Of a DNA stretch of 64,000 bases, positions 17,217-26,961 are shown piece by piece. Numbering within the stretch: position 1 is the stretch's first letter; each line of letters opens with the position of its first letter. A program made the position numbers and the translations under genes. The notes beneath the pieces were generated by a model that had not been told where the DNA came from, did no database searches, and worked only from the letters and a program-made list of their open reading frames with translations. Source of the DNA: Halomonas sp. 1513 (lineage in GTDB: Bacteria; Pseudomonadota; Gammaproteobacteria; Pseudomonadales; Halomonadaceae); the NCBI GenBank assembly GCA_001971685.1, contig CP019326.1, positions 1,054,001-1,118,000 of the forward strand. Reading direction: 5' to 3'.

Positions 17217-17980
17217 ACCTGATCGAACGCAGCGAACGCCACGGCCTCGTCTGCCTGACCGTCAATCGACCCAAGGCGCTGAACGCGCTCAACAGCGCTG
17301 TACTTGAGGCCCTGGCCGCCGAGCTCGATGCCCTCGAGGCCGAGCCCGGCCTGCGCGGGGTAGTGATCACCGGCGCCGGCGACAAGGCCTTCGTGGCGGG
17401 GGCCGATATCACCGAGATGCGCGAGCTGAGCGCTGCCCAGGCGCGGGACTTCGCCCAGCGCGGCCTGGCCACGCTGAAGCGCCTGGAAGCACTGCCGGTG
17501 CCGGTGGTGGCGCTGGTCAACGGCTTCTGCCTCGGCGGTGGCTGCGAGCTGGCGCTAGCCTGCGACTGGGCGGTGGCCAGCGACAACGCCATCTTCGGCC
17601 AGCCCGAGGTGGCGCTGGGGGTGATCCCCGGCTTCGGCGGCACCCAGCGCCTGCCGCGCCGGGTCGGCCCGGCCATGGCGCTGGACCTGGTCACCACCGG
17701 GCGCAAGATCGACGCCCAGGAGGCGCTGCGCATCGGCCTGGTCAATCAGGTGCTGCCCCAGGCCGAGCTCGACGCCTACGTCGAGCGGCTCGCCAAGCAG
17801 CTTGGCGGCAACGGTCCCCAGGCGGTGCGCGCCGCCAAGCAGGCGGTCCACGACGGCCACGACCAGGACCTCGACAGCGCCCTGGCGCTGGAGGCGAGCC
17901 TGTTCGCTTTGGCCTTTGCCGGCGACGAGCAGCGCGAAGGCATGGGCGCCTTCGTCGACAAGCGCAAGCCGAACTTCTGA
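17207..17980 (+). CDS. Enoyl-CoA hydratase/isomerase
   Basis: Crotonase-fold enzyme adding water to 2-enoyl-CoA. It has 257 residues, standard length. The oxyanion-hole segments [10 protein letters not shown] and [16 protein letters not shown] are present, as is [17 protein letters not shown] with both catalytic Glu-region landmarks. It is paired with the 3-hydroxyacyl-CoA dehydrogenase upstream, together giving two consecutive beta-oxidation steps. Thiolase and acyl-CoA dehydrogenase are not in this window. The start is set at the ATG after the GGAGCGAGTG ribosome-binding region. Confidence 0.94.
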   Translation: MSDNLIERSERHGLVCLTVNRPKALNALNSAVLEALAAELDALEAEPGLRGVVITGAGDKAFVAGADITEMRELSAAQARDFAQRGLATLKRLEALPVPVVALVNGFCLGGGCELALACDWAVASDNAIFGQPEVALGVIPGFGGTQRLPRRVGPAMALDLVTTGRKIDAQEALRIGLVNQVLPQAELDAYVERLAKQLGGNGPQAVRAAKQAVHDGHDQDLDSALALEASLFALAFAGDEQREGMGAFVDKRKPNF

Positions 17981-17994
17981 TCGGAGCACATCGC

Positions 17995-18633
17995 TTAGCG
18001 GCGAGCTTGCACCATGAAGCCCTCCAGTTCGGCGGGGGTGTCGATATCCCGACAGACCCCGCCATCCTCGACGGCGATCTCCCGATAGCGATCGCGGTGC
18101 CGGCGGATGACTTCTCTAGCGCCCTGGTCGCCGTCCAGCGATGCCAATTCAGGCCACAGTTCCCGCCCGAACAGCACCGGATGCCCGGGCCGGCCGGCAT
18201 GGCTGGGGCGCAGGATGGTTGCGGCATCGGCGTGGTCCTGCAGGCGCCTCAGCGTGGCGGGGGAGATCGCCGGCATATCGCCGAGCAGCACGGCGGCGGC
18301 GGCAACGTCGGCTAGTTCGGAGTCGCGGCCAAGCACGGCGATGCCATCGCCGATACTCGCGCCCAGGCCGCGCTCGGCGCGGGAGGCGCGGATGATCGGC
18401 GTGGTCGCGGCTAGCCCCAGGGCGTGCGGGTCGTCGTCTTCGCGCAGCACCACCCGCAGCAGGGCAAAGGCCTGTTGAGCACGCGCCAGGGTCGCGGCCA
18501 GCAGGGTCTGCTCACCGGTCGACGGCGCGCTGCGCTTGTCCTGGAGGCCGAAGCGCCGCGAATAGCCGGCGGCCATGATGATCGCCACGCAGGCGTTGGC
18601 GCGGGGCGGCTCACCGTTCATCTCATAGTTCAT
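17995..18633 (-). CDS. MobA-like nucleotidyltransferase (MocA-type, molybdenum cofactor)
   Basis: 212-residue nucleotidyltransferase-fold protein of the NTP_transf_3/MocA type, which attaches CMP (or GMP) to molybdopterin for enzymes of the xanthine oxidase family. The N-terminal nucleotide motif IIMAAGYSRRFG (canonical LAAGxSxRxG) is present, but the following lysine region is replaced by LQDKRSAPSTGEQ. LLGDMPAISPATL and GRPGHPVLFG match the family. The start overlaps the xdhC stop by 11 bp; an ATG at 18621 is an alternative. It is last in the molybdoenzyme operon. Confidence 0.86.
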   Translation of the reverse strand: MNYEMNGEPPRANACVAIIMAAGYSRRFGLQDKRSAPSTGEQTLLAATLARAQQAFALLRVVLREDDDPHALGLAATTPIIRASRAERGLGASIGDGIAVLGRDSELADVAAAAVLLGDMPAISPATLRRLQDHADAATILRPSHAGRPGHPVLFGRELWPELASLDGDQGAREVIRRHRDRYREIAVEDGGVCRDIDTPAELEGFMVQARR

Positions 18634-19606
18634 CGCGGGCCTTGCCGCGCTGCACGCGCAGGATATCGGCCATCACCGCCAGGGCGATCTCCGCAGGTGC
18701 TTTGCTGCCCAGGTCGAGGCCGATGGGCATGTGCAGGCGGGCAACCTCCTCGTCGCTGAGACCGCCGGAACGGCGCAGGCGCTCGGCGCGCGCGTCAGAA
18801 GTGCGCCGCGAGCCCATCACGCCGATATAGAACGCCGGCGTGCGCACCGCTTCGATCATCGCCAGGTCGTCGATACGCGGGTCATGGGTCAGGGCGACGA
18901 CGGCGGTGGCCGCATGGCAGGCGCCGGAGGCGATGAACTGCGACGGCAGCACCCGCTGCAGTTCGACCCCGTCGAGCTCGATGTCGCGATGCTGCTCGTC
19001 ACGGGGGTCGCACACAATCACTTCGAAGCCGAGGCCCAGAGCAAACCGGGCGCAGGCCTCCGAGACCGGCGAAATGCCGGCGATGATCAGGCGCGCCGCG
19101 GGGCCGATGCGCAGCTGGACCGTGCGCCGCTGCGGGTCGCGTACCACCCGCGGCCCGGTGCCGTCATCGCTGAGGAAGTGCCTGCGCCCCGTGTCGAGAT
19201 CGACGCAGCGCAGTAGCCCGCGCTGCCCGAGCAGCGTGGCGTGGAACACCTCCAGATGGACCAGGGTCTCGGCGTCCGCTGCCAGGCGCTCGACCAGCAC
19301 GTCGAGGGTGCCGCCACACGGCAGACTGACGCCGGGGGCATCGACGCTGCCGCTGCCCCCGCCGTAGCGCAGGGTGGTCACGGCTGAGTCGAACTCACCG
19401 CGCTGCAGGCGTTCGAGAAAATCCTCCTCTACGCAGCCCCCGGACAGCGAGCCGACCTGCCGGCCGTCGCCGCACACCGCCAGCAGCGCCCCCGGCGCAC
19501 GGGGCGACGAGCCATAGGTGGCCAGCACCGTGCACAGCCACACGCTTTCGCCGTCGCGGGCCCAACTCAGGGCACGCTCGATCACCTGCAGGTCGAGGTG
19601 CTGCAT
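18623..19606 (-). CDS. XdhC/CoxI family molybdoenzyme maturation protein
   Basis: 327-residue chaperone that binds and sulfurates or delivers molybdenum cofactor to the catalytic subunit. The N-terminal XdhC_CoxI domain carries [13 protein letters not shown] and [12 protein letters not shown], both family hallmarks. The C-terminal Rossmann domain has [15 protein letters not shown] and [15 protein letters not shown]. The ATG at 19606 is 2 bp after the stop of the catalytic subunit gene, so this is an operon partner. The open frame extends upstream into that gene, but the coupled ATG is the natural start. Confidence 0.92.
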   Translation of the reverse strand: MQHLDLQVIERALSWARDGESVWLCTVLATYGSSPRAPGALLAVCGDGRQVGSLSGGCVEEDFLERLQRGEFDSAVTTLRYGGGSGSVDAPGVSLPCGGTLDVLVERLAADAETLVHLEVFHATLLGQRGLLRCVDLDTGRRHFLSDDGTGPRVVRDPQRRTVQLRIGPAARLIIAGISPVSEACARFALGLGFEVIVCDPRDEQHRDIELDGVELQRVLPSQFIASGACHAATAVVALTHDPRIDDLAMIEAVRTPAFYIGVMGSRRTSDARAERLRRSGGLSDEEVARLHMPIGLDLGSKAPAEIALAVMADILRVQRGKARDEL

Positions 19607-19608
19607 GC

Positions 19609-21927
19609 TCACCCCGCCAGCTGGTTGCCGACCGGCAGGCGGCGGATGCGCTTGCCGGTGGCGGCGAAGATCGCATTGCACAGCGCCGGTGCCATCGGCG
19701 GCAGGCCCGGTTCGCCTACGCCGCCCAGCGGTATCTCGGGGTCGTCGTTGATCAGGTGAACGCGGATCTCGCGGGGGGTGTGGGAGAGGCGCGGAATCTG
19801 GAACTGGTGGAAGTTGTCCTGCTCGATGCGCCCCTGATCGGCGCTGATCTCGCTGTGCAGGGCGATGCCGATGCCCATCAGGCAGGAGCCCTCCATCTGC
19901 GCGCGAATGCGGTCCGGATTGATCTGTGGGCCGCAGTCGAAGGCGATATCGGCGCTGTGAATCGTCACGTCTCCGTCGTCGTTGACCTCCACGTCGAACA
20001 CCACCGCGGCGTAGGCGGCGAAGCTGTGGTGCACGGCCAGCCCTAGGCCGCGACCCGCGGGGCGCTCACGCTGCCACTCGGCCGCCTCGGTGGCGCGCTC
20101 GATCACCCCGCGCAGGCGGCCGATATCGATGGGGTAGCGGTCCGGGTCTTCGCCGTAGTTCCAGGTGTCGTTGACGTCGCGCGGGTCGATCTGGCGCGCC
20201 GGCCCCAGCAGCTCGAGCAGATAGTCGCGATGATCGCGGCCCGCGGCATCGGCCATCTCGGCGGCGAAGCTCTGGATGGCGAAGGCGTGGGGCAGGTTGT
20301 AGACGGCGCGGAACCAGCCGATGCGCACATGCGCCGAGGCGTCGGGGTTCTCCAGGCGCATGGCGGGAATATCGAAGGGCACCGGGGTGAAGCCCATGCC
20401 GAGCTCGAAGTCCTGCTTGTGCTCCGGGTCGGGGGCGAACAGCGAGGCGATGCTCGGCGAGAGGGTGCGGTGGCGCCAGCCCAGCGCCTTGCCCTCGCCG
20501 TCGAGGCCGGCCTCCAGGCGGTCCACCGAGACGGCGTGGAAGTAGGCGTGGTGAAGGTCGTCTTCGCGGGTCCACTGCACGCGCACCGGGCGGCCGTCCA
20601 GCGCCTGGCTCAGGTAGCTGGCCTCGAGGATGAAGTCGGGCTTGGACTTACGACCGAAGCCGCCGCCCAGCAGGGTCGCGTGGATGGTGACATCCTCGAG
20701 CGGGATGCCGAGCTGCTCGGCGACGCCCTCCCGGGCGGCCTGGGGATGCTGCACCGGGGCCCAGACTTCCGCCTTGCCGTCGACGATTCGGGCCAGCGCC
20801 ACGGGCGGTTCGATAGGGGCCTGGGCCATGTGCGGCATATAGTAGGTCGCCTCGAGGCGCTGTTCGGCGTCGTCCAGGGCGGCGTCGACATCGCCACGTT
20901 CGCGAATCACGCGGCCGGCTTCTGTGGCGGCCTGTTCCAACGCCTCGCGGTAGGCAGGGCTGCTGTAGTCGGCGTTGTCCCCGGCGACGTCCAGGTCCCA
21001 CTCGATCTCGAGCGCATCGCGCCCCTGGATCGCCGGCCAGGTGTTCTCGGCGAGTACCGCCACCCCGCCCAGCGGGGCGAAGCCGCCCGGTTGCCCGGTT
21101 CCCGGCACCTCGATCACGCGCACCACCCCCGGGACGTCGAGTGCCGCCGAGTCGTCGACGCCGGCGAGCTGCGCGCCGTAGACCGGCGGCCGGGCGATTA
21201 CCGCATAGAGCATGTCGTCGAGGTGAACGTCGGCGCCGTAGATGGCGCGGCCGGTGACGATATCCTCGCCGTCGATGGCCAGCGGCGCGTCGTCGCGGAC
21301 GTTGTCGCGGCCGATATAGCGCCACGCGTCGCGGGGCTTGAGCGTCAGGCTGTCGCGTTCCGGCACCGCCAGCTGGCTGGCCGCGGCGGCCAGCTCGCCG
21401 AAGCCGAGTTCGCGGCCGCTGGGGGTGTGAATGATCACATGCACGCCGGCCTGGCACTCATCAATGGGTACTTCCCACTGCTCGGCGGCGGCCTGTTCGA
21501 GCATCTGGCGCGCCGCGGCGGCGGCGCGGCGCATGGGATCGAAGGAGTGGCGCATGCTGCGCGAACCGTCGGTGTTCTGGTTGCCGTAGGTCTCCTCGTC
21601 GCCCGGGGCCTGTTCGACCCGCACGCGCTGCCAGTCGGCGCCCAGCTCATCGGCGGCGACCATCACCAGGCTGGTGCGGATGCCCTGGCCCATCTCGGCG
21701 CGGTGGTTGACCACGCTGACCGTGCCGTCTTCGTCGATGCGGATAAAGACGTTGGGGTCGTCGACCCAGCCGTGGGGCATGGCCTCGGCGCCATAGCTTG
21801 TCTGCTCGTCGGCGCTTAGCGGCGCCCAGCGGGCGGCGATGACTAGGGCGCCGCCGGCGGCCAGGCCCTTGAGGAAGTGGCGACGGCTGACGTTGGCCAG
21901 TAGCAGCGTGTTGTTGAGGGTCGTCAT
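19609..21927 (-). CDS. Molybdopterin-binding catalytic subunit, IorB-like, Tat-exported
   Basis: 772-residue large subunit of a xanthine-oxidase-family enzyme of the isoquinoline 1-oxidoreductase beta type (aldehydes or N-heterocycles as substrates). A Tat signal, [13 protein letters not shown], lies at about residues 12-24, so the enzyme is probably folded in the cytoplasm and exported. Two molybdopterin domains follow; [10 protein letters not shown] and the C-terminal [10 protein letters not shown] with the catalytic Glu are present. The start at 21927 overlaps the iron-sulfur subunit stop by 4 bp. No FAD subunit is encoded, typical of the Ior group, which passes electrons to cytochromes. 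Substrate unknown. Confidence 0.92.
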   Translation of the reverse strand: MTTLNNTLLLANVSRRHFLKGLAAGGALVIAARWAPLSADEQTSYGAEAMPHGWVDDPNVFIRIDEDGTVSVVNHRAEMGQGIRTSLVMVAADELGADWQRVRVEQAPGDEETYGNQNTDGSRSMRHSFDPMRRAAAAARQMLEQAAAEQWEVPIDECQAGVHVIIHTPSGRELGFGELAAAASQLAVPERDSLTLKPRDAWRYIGRDNVRDDAPLAIDGEDIVTGRAIYGADVHLDDMLYAVIARPPVYGAQLAGVDDSAALDVPGVVRVIEVPGTGQPGGFAPLGGVAVLAENTWPAIQGRDALEIEWDLDVAGDNADYSSPAYREALEQAATEAGRVIRERGDVDAALDDAEQRLEATYYMPHMAQAPIEPPVALARIVDGKAEVWAPVQHPQAAREGVAEQLGIPLEDVTIHATLLGGGFGRKSKPDFILEASYLSQALDGRPVRVQWTREDDLHHAYFHAVSVDRLEAGLDGEGKALGWRHRTLSPSIASLFAPDPEHKQDFELGMGFTPVPFDIPAMRLENPDASAHVRIGWFRAVYNLPHAFAIQSFAAEMADAAGRDHRDYLLELLGPARQIDPRDVNDTWNYGEDPDRYPIDIGRLRGVIERATEAAEWQRERPAGRGLGLAVHHSFAAYAAVVFDVEVNDDGDVTIHSADIAFDCGPQINPDRIRAQMEGSCLMGIGIALHSEISADQGRIEQDNFHQFQIPRLSHTPREIRVHLINDDPEIPLGGVGEPGLPPMAPALCNAIFAATGKRIRRLPVGNQLAG

Positions 21928-22391
21928 GCCTGCTGCTCCCCATGCTCGGCGGCGCGCTGGATCGCCTGGCGGATACGCGAGTAGGTACCGCAGCGGCACA
22001 GGTTGCCGTCCATGGCCTCGACGATCTGTGCGTCGCTGGGTGACGGTGTCTGCTTGAGCAGGGCCGAGGCGCCCATGATCTGGCCGCTCTGGCAGTAGCC
22101 GCACTGGGCGACGCCGAGCTCGAGCCAGGCCTGCTGTACGCGGCTGCCAACGGTGTCATCGGCGATGCCTTCGATGGTGGTGACGTCGCGATCCTGGGCC
22201 TGGGAGACCGGGGTGACGCAGGAGCGCACCGCCTCGCCGTCGAGGTGCACGGTGCAGGCGCCGCACTGGGCGATACCGCAACCGAACTTGGTGCCGGTGA
22301 GCCGCGCTACATCGCGCAGCGCCCACAGCAGGGGCATCTGGTCGGGCACGTCGAGCTCGTGCTGCTGACCGTTGATCGTCAGGGTGATCAT
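21924..22391 (-). CDS. (2Fe-2S)-binding subunit of the molybdopterin oxidoreductase
   Basis: 155-residue small subunit carrying two [2Fe-2S] clusters. The plant-ferredoxin-type cluster motif is [15 protein letters not shown] with a later Cys in VRSC. The second, helical cluster has [10 protein letters not shown] and CRCGTYSRI. It has no signal peptide of its own, so it would be co-exported with the Tat-tagged catalytic subunit. It is first in a four-gene operon (small, large, XdhC, MobA-like), with an ATGA overlap to the large subunit. Confidence 0.94.
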   Translation of the reverse strand: MITLTINGQQHELDVPDQMPLLWALRDVARLTGTKFGCGIAQCGACTVHLDGEAVRSCVTPVSQAQDRDVTTIEGIADDTVGSRVQQAWLELGVAQCGYCQSGQIMGASALLKQTPSPSDAQIVEAMDGNLCRCGTYSRIRQAIQRAAEHGEQQA

Positions 22392-22471
22392 GCGCTATCT
22401 CCTTACAGCGTCGTTATTGTGTTCTGAGTGCTCCGCTTCTCCACGCGGGCGTAGCCTCCCTGGCAAGGGTA

Positions 22472-22509
22472 GCCGATACCCGGTAGTACGCATATTGGCG
22501 GGTATCGGC
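22472..22509. terminator. Inverted repeat after the zinc reductase gene
   Basis: GCCGATACCCG (22472-22482) and CGGGTATCGGC (22499-22509) form a perfect 11-bp stem with a 16-base loop. It begins 9 bp after the zinc reductase stop (leftward) and precedes the iron-sulfur subunit gene. It may stop transcription from the reductase, but no T-run follows; an operator or attenuator is the alternative. Confidence 0.5.
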
Positions 22510-22517
22510 GAGCGCGG

Positions 22518-23579
22518 TCAGGCGGCGTCGTTCTTCAGGGTGGCCATGTCGATGACGAAGCGGTAGCGCACGTCGCCCTTCTCCATGCGCTCGTAGGCCG
22601 CGTTGATATTGTGGATATCGAGCATCTCGATATCGCAGGTGATGCCGTGCTCGGCGCAGAAGTCGAGCAGCTCCTGGGTCTCGGCGATGCCGCCGATCAG
22701 CGAGCCGGCCAGCACGCGGCGCTTGAACACCAGGTTGAAGCCCTCGATGGCGGGCTCGATGGGATCGAGCAGTCCCACCAGGATATGGGTGCCATCGTAC
22801 TTGAGCGCCGCCAGGTAGGGGTTGAGGTCGTGCTGCACCGGCACGGTGTCGAGCATGAAGTCGAAGGTCTCGGCCACGGCCTCCATCTGCGCCGGGTCGC
22901 CGGAGACGACCACGTGGTCGGCACCGTTGCGCTTGGCTTCCTCGACCTTGGCCTCTGAACGGGTGAATACCGTGACTTCGGCGCCCAGCGCCTTGGCCAG
23001 CTTGACGCCCATATGGCCGAGGCCACCCATGCCGATCACCCCGATCTTGTGGCCGGCGCCGACGCCGTGCTTGCGCAGCGGCGAATAGGTGGTGATGCCG
23101 GCGCACAGGATGGGGGCCGCGGCGGCCGGGTCGAGCCCCTCGGGCATGCGCAGCACGAAGTGCTCGCTGACCACGATGCTGTCGGAGTAGCCGCCCTGGG
23201 TCAGGGTGCCGTCCTGGCGATCTTCGCTGCCGTAGGTCATGGTGAAGCCGTTGAGGCAGAACTGTTCGACGCCGTCTTCGCAGGCCTGGCAGTGGTGGCA
23301 AGAGTCGACCATGCAGCCCACCCCGACCAGGTCGCCGGTCTTGAACTGGGTCACCGCGTTGCCCACCGCGGTGACGCGGCCGACGATCTCGTGGCCGGGC
23401 ACGAGGGGGAAGGTGGTCATGCCCCAGTCGTTGCGGGCGAAGTGCAGGTCGCTGTGGCAGACGCCGCAGTAGAGGATCTCGATGGCCACGTCGTCGGGAC
23501 GCGGGGCGCGGCGCTCGAAGGTGAAGGGGGCGAGCGGCTGGTCGCCGGCGTAGGCGGCATAGGCGTGGGTCTGGCTCAT
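22518..23579 (-). CDS. Zinc-dependent NAD(P) alcohol dehydrogenase / aldehyde reductase (YahK-like)
   Basis: 353-residue medium-chain dehydrogenase of the cinnamyl-alcohol/YahK type, mainly reducing aldehydes with NADPH. The catalytic zinc site is seen in CGVCHSDLHFARNDW and GHEIVG. The structural zinc lobe is in DSCHHCQACEDGVEQFC, and the coenzyme motif is GMGGLGHMGVKLAKALG. The ATG at 23579 follows GAGAGGAGATGTAC, a strong ribosome-binding site. It is divergent from an AraC regulator, an arrangement like E. coli yqhC-yqhD, which suggests aldehyde-responsive control. Confidence 0.93.
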   Translation of the reverse strand: MSQTHAYAAYAGDQPLAPFTFERRAPRPDDVAIEILYCGVCHSDLHFARNDWGMTTFPLVPGHEIVGRVTAVGNAVTQFKTGDLVGVGCMVDSCHHCQACEDGVEQFCLNGFTMTYGSEDRQDGTLTQGGYSDSIVVSEHFVLRMPEGLDPAAAAPILCAGITTYSPLRKHGVGAGHKIGVIGMGGLGHMGVKLAKALGAEVTVFTRSEAKVEEAKRNGADHVVVSGDPAQMEAVAETFDFMLDTVPVQHDLNPYLAALKYDGTHILVGLLDPIEPAIEGFNLVFKRRVLAGSLIGGIAETQELLDFCAEHGITCDIEMLDIHNINAAYERMEKGDVRYRFVIDMATLKNDAA

Positions 23580-23768
23580 GTACATCTCCTCTCGATCGGT
23601 CATGCCTCGTGGCGAGGCCATGTCGGCATTATTGGCCGATCGGGGGCAGGGTACGACCGTCGTTTCTCCGGGGTTTTTGCTTATTTCTCCAGAAGCCCGG
23701 CCCAGGGGGCTCCACAGCTGCCAAAAATTGACATAATTCGCTGATACTGCTGCTACGAGGAGCTTGTC

Positions 23769-24671
23769 ATGCCGCCATCATCGACGCTGCCCGACCCACT
23801 GGTCGACCTGCTGGCGCCACTGATCGAGCGCGACGGCTACACCGCGACGCCGCTGCCCGGCGTGTCGCTGATGGCCATGCATCGCGCCCACGGGCCGGCG
23901 CCGCTGATCTATGACCCGAGCCTGATCATCGTCGCCCAGGGCCAGAAGGTGGGCTATCTCGGCGCGCGGGAGATCCACTACGGCCCCGGCCACTATCTGG
24001 TCCAGACCCTGCCGCTGCCCTTCGAGTGCCAGACCCACGCCAGCCTTGAGGCGCCGCTGCTTGGCGTGTCGGTGCGCCTGGAGCCGACCCTGCTCGGCGA
24101 GCTGGTAACGGCGATGGGCGAGTCGCTGGTCGACGATAGCGCAGCGGATCCGGTGCCGATGGCTTCGGTGCCGATGGCGGCGGGCATGCACGGCGCCGTG
24201 GTGCGTCTGCTGGAGAGCCTGCACGAGCCCGGTGCGGCGGCGGCGATGGGCGAGGCGCGAGTGCGCGAGGTGGTGTTCGAGGCGCTCAAGGGCGAGCAGG
24301 GGCCGGCGCTGCGCGCCCTGGTGCTGCATCAGGGCCATTATGCGCGGATCGTGCAGGTGCTGACGCGGCTGCAGGTGCACTACGCCGAGGACATCTCGGT
24401 GGAGGAGATGGCCCGACAGGCCAACATGAGCCTGTCGACGTTTCACCAGCACTTCAAGCAAATCGTCCACTCATCGCCGCTGCAGTACGTCAAACGGCTG
24501 CGCCTGATCAAGGCGCAGCAGCTGCTGATGCAGGAGGCCTGCAACGTCAATCGTGCCGCGGCGGCAGTGGGCTATCGCTGCGTGTCGCAGTTCAGCCGCG
24601 ACTACAAACGCTACTTCGGCGCCTCGCCGCTGCAGCACCGCCGCGAGGAGCGTGCGCTGCAGGTGTCGTGA
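23769..24671 (+). CDS. AraC family transcriptional regulator (YqhC-like)
   Basis: 300-residue regulator with an N-terminal AraC_N sensing domain (residues about 20-180; LIIVAQGQKVGYLG is typical). The C-terminal double helix-turn-helix includes ISVEEMARQANMSLSTFHQH and SPLQYVKRLRLIKAQQLL, followed by VGYRCVSQFSRDYKRYFG. It is divergent from the zinc aldehyde reductase over a 189-bp gap, so it most likely controls that gene. A TTGACA lies at 23728-23733, but a matching -10 is unclear. The effector is unknown; an aldehyde would fit the YqhC precedent. Confidence 0.9.
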   Translation: MPPSSTLPDPLVDLLAPLIERDGYTATPLPGVSLMAMHRAHGPAPLIYDPSLIIVAQGQKVGYLGAREIHYGPGHYLVQTLPLPFECQTHASLEAPLLGVSVRLEPTLLGELVTAMGESLVDDSAADPVPMASVPMAAGMHGAVVRLLESLHEPGAAAAMGEARVREVVFEALKGEQGPALRALVLHQGHYARIVQVLTRLQVHYAEDISVEEMARQANMSLSTFHQHFKQIVHSSPLQYVKRLRLIKAQQLLMQEACNVNRAAAAVGYRCVSQFSRDYKRYFGASPLQHRREERALQVS

Positions 24672-24680
24672 CGGCGCGGG

Positions 24681-25106
24681 TTACTTGGCGAACAGCTGGC
24701 TCATGTCCTTGAACGCCTTGAACTCCAGGGCGTTGCCGCAGGGGTCGAGCAGGAACATGGTGGCCTGCTCGCCGACCTCGCCCTTGAAGCGCACATAGGG
24801 CTCGATCACGAACTCGGTGTCGCGGCCGCGCAGGCGCTCGGCCAGTGCCTCCCACTGATCCCACTCGAGGATGATGCCGAAGTGCGGCACCGGTACGTCG
24901 TGGCCGTCGACGGGATTGGTGTGGGCGCTCTCCTGGGTGGAGGTCTTGGGGTGCTCGTGGATCACCAGCTGGTGGCCGTAGAAATCGAAGTCGACCCACT
25001 GCTCACTGGAGCGGCCTTCGGCCAGGCCGAAGACCTCGCCGTAGAAGGCGCGGGCGGCGGGCAGGTCGTGAACGGGGATGGCCAGATGGAAGGGCGAGAG
25101 GCTCAT
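24681..25106 (-). CDS. VOC family (glyoxalase/dioxygenase superfamily) protein
   Basis: 141-residue vicinal-oxygen-chelate fold protein with two beta-alpha-beta-beta-beta modules. [23 protein letters not shown] gives the first metal-ligand His and [16 protein letters not shown] the second; [15 protein letters not shown] supplies the terminal Glu of the fold. The ATG at 25106 follows CAGGAGCCGACC. It is convergent with the AraC gene and divergent from a LysR gene. Substrate unknown; related proteins act on glyoxal-type or aromatic compounds. Confidence 0.85.
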   Translation of the reverse strand: MSLSPFHLAIPVHDLPAARAFYGEVFGLAEGRSSEQWVDFDFYGHQLVIHEHPKTSTQESAHTNPVDGHDVPVPHFGIILEWDQWEALAERLRGRDTEFVIEPYVRFKGEVGEQATMFLLDPCGNALEFKAFKDMSQLFAK

Positions 25107-25209
25107 GGTCGGCTCCTGTGGAGGGTAGTGGATCAGCTCACAGCCTAGGAGAAGCGAAGTCATAATAAAATCAATATATATTTGTTAGAAACACAAAGAG
25201 TATTGATGA

Positions 25210-26094
25210 ATGCTTCGTGAGCTGCAGACCTTCATCGCCGTGGCCGAGGTCGGCACCTTCGCCGCCGCCGGCGAGCGCATCGGCCTGTCCCAGGCCGCGG
25301 TGAGCGCCCAGATGAAGCGCCTGGAAGCGGCGCTGGGCGTTGCCCTGTTCGAGCGCCACGGACGCAGCGCCCGGCTCACCGTCCGCGGGCGCCACACCCT
25401 GCTGCAGGCCCAGGAGCTGGTCAAGCTCTATGCCAGCCTGGGCGCCGACGACGCTGGCCCGGCCGCCGCGGCGCTGGTCTCCATCGGCGCGATTGCCTCG
25501 GTGCAGCGCGGCCTGCTGCCCGGCGTGCTGGCACGCTTTCATCGCCACTTCCCCGGCTGCCGTACGCGAGTGATGCCGGGGCTCTCGATGCAGCTGGTGG
25601 ATCTGGTCGATGCCGGCGAGCTCGACATGGCGGTCAGCATCCGGCCGCCGTTCTCGCTGCAGAGCGACCTGCGCTGGACGACGCTGGCGCGGGAACCCTT
25701 CCGCCTGCTGGTGCCCGCCGGCCAGGCCGGCAGCGACTGGCGCGAGTGCTTGAGCGACCGTCCCTTCGTGCGCTACGACCGTGCCTCCTTCGGCGGCCGC
25801 CAGGTCGAGCGCTTCCTGCGCGAACGGCGCCTCGGCGTGCGAGAGGTGTGCGAAGTCGACGAACTCGAGGCCATCGTCGAGCTTGTCGCCAACCGCGTCG
25901 GCGTGGCGCTGGTGCCGGAGACCGCGGCGCTACGCCACTGGCCCGCCGGGGTCCGCGCCATTGATCTCGGCGCCGACACCTTCCATCGCGACATCGGCCT
26001 GGTGCAGCGCGCCACCGGCCAGATCAGCGAGCCGGCCTGGGCGCTGGCCGAGCTGATCGAGCAAGTGGTTAGTGCAAAGGATAATTGTCGCTAG
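25210..26094 (+). CDS. LysR family transcriptional regulator
   Basis: 294-residue LysR regulator. The N-terminal winged helix-turn-helix (FIAVAEVGTFAAAGERIGLS then QAAVSAQMKRLEAALG) is followed by an effector domain of normal size. It is divergent from the VOC gene across a 103-bp AT-rich gap and upstream of an SDR gene in the same direction, so either could be a target. The start has only a weak ribosome-binding site (AAAGAG). Confidence 0.92.
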   Translation: MLRELQTFIAVAEVGTFAAAGERIGLSQAAVSAQMKRLEAALGVALFERHGRSARLTVRGRHTLLQAQELVKLYASLGADDAGPAAAALVSIGAIASVQRGLLPGVLARFHRHFPGCRTRVMPGLSMQLVDLVDAGELDMAVSIRPPFSLQSDLRWTTLAREPFRLLVPAGQAGSDWRECLSDRPFVRYDRASFGGRQVERFLRERRLGVREVCEVDELEAIVELVANRVGVALVPETAALRHWPAGVRAIDLGADTFHRDIGLVQRATGQISEPAWALAELIEQVVSAKDNCR

Positions 26095-26159
26095 GCGGTG
26101 TTGAGGTGCAGGCTCGGCTAGCGATAGTGCTACCCCCATGACGACGACAGGAGAGCAAC

Positions 26160-26948
26160 ATGGATCTAGCCATAGCCGGCCGCTGGGCCATTGTCTGTGC
26201 AGCCAGCCAGGGATTGGGTTTCGGCTGTGCCGCGGCACTGGCGCGGGAAGGCGTCAATCTGGCCATCAATTCGCGCGACCCGCACAAGCTCGAGGCGGCA
26301 GCCGAGCAGCTGCGACAGCTCAACGCCGGCATCGAGGTGCGCAGCGTCGCCGGCGATATCGGTACCCCTGAGGTGCGCACGGCGCTGCTCGATGCCTGCC
26401 CGCAGGTGGACATCCTGATCAACAACAATGGCGGCCCGCCGCCGGGAGATTTCCGCGACTGGCAGCGCGACGACTGGGTCGGTGCGGTGGACGCCAACAT
26501 GATCACGCCCATCGAGCTGATCAAGGCCACGGTGGACGGCATGGCTGCGCGCGGCTTCGGGCGGGTGGTCAACATCACCTCCTCGGCGGTCAAGGCGCCC
26601 ATCGATATCCTCGGCCTCTCTAACGGTGCACGCTGCGGCCTCACGGGTTTCGTCGCCGGCCTGGCCCGCCAGCCCCAACTGGCCGGCAGCAATGTCACCA
26701 TCAACAACCTTCTGCCGGGTGCCTTCGATACCCAGCGCCTGGCCGGCACCCTCGACAAGCTGGCGGCCGCCTCCGGCGAGTCACTGGAGACGGTGCGTGA
26801 AAAGCGCGCCCAGGCCATCCCCGCCCAGCGCTTCGGCACTGCCGAAGAGTTCGGCAGCTACTGTGCGTTTCTGTGCAGCGCCCAGGCCAGCTATATCACC
26901 GGTCAGAACCTGCTCATCGATGGGGGTAATTATCCCGGCACCTTCTGA
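26160..26948 (+). CDS. Atypical SDR oxidoreductase lacking the YxxxK catalytic pair
   Basis: 262-residue short-chain dehydrogenase fold. The cofactor loop is AASQGLGFG (residues 14-22), and the NNNGGPPPGDF stretch (88-98) corresponds to the classical NNAG region. Ser141-Ser142 sits where the catalytic Ser is expected, but the Tyr-x-x-x-Lys element is replaced by Ser154-Asn-Gly-Ala-Arg158 within ILGLSNGARCGLTG. This LSNxxR pattern is characteristic of a distinct FabG-like subfamily, so reductase activity is not assured. GACAGGAGAGC precedes the ATG. The gene stands between LysR and a convergent DMT exporter. Confidence 0.88.
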   Translation: MDLAIAGRWAIVCAASQGLGFGCAAALAREGVNLAINSRDPHKLEAAAEQLRQLNAGIEVRSVAGDIGTPEVRTALLDACPQVDILINNNGGPPPGDFRDWQRDDWVGAVDANMITPIELIKATVDGMAARGFGRVVNITSSAVKAPIDILGLSNGARCGLTGFVAGLARQPQLAGSNVTINNLLPGAFDTQRLAGTLDKLAAASGESLETVREKRAQAIPAQRFGTAEEFGSYCAFLCSAQASYITGQNLLIDGGNYPGTF

Positions 26949-26961
26949 GTGTCGGCGCCCT

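Noticed and set aside
18141..19751. Several plus-strand open frames across the xdhC and MobA-like region.
   Set aside because: All are antisense to genes with intact motifs and have Arg/Ala/Pro-rich shadow composition.
23728..23756. TTGACA with TGCTAC at 17-bp spacing before the AraC gene.
   Set aside because: The -10 match is poor and the resulting leader would be only a few bases, too short to hold the ribosome-binding site.
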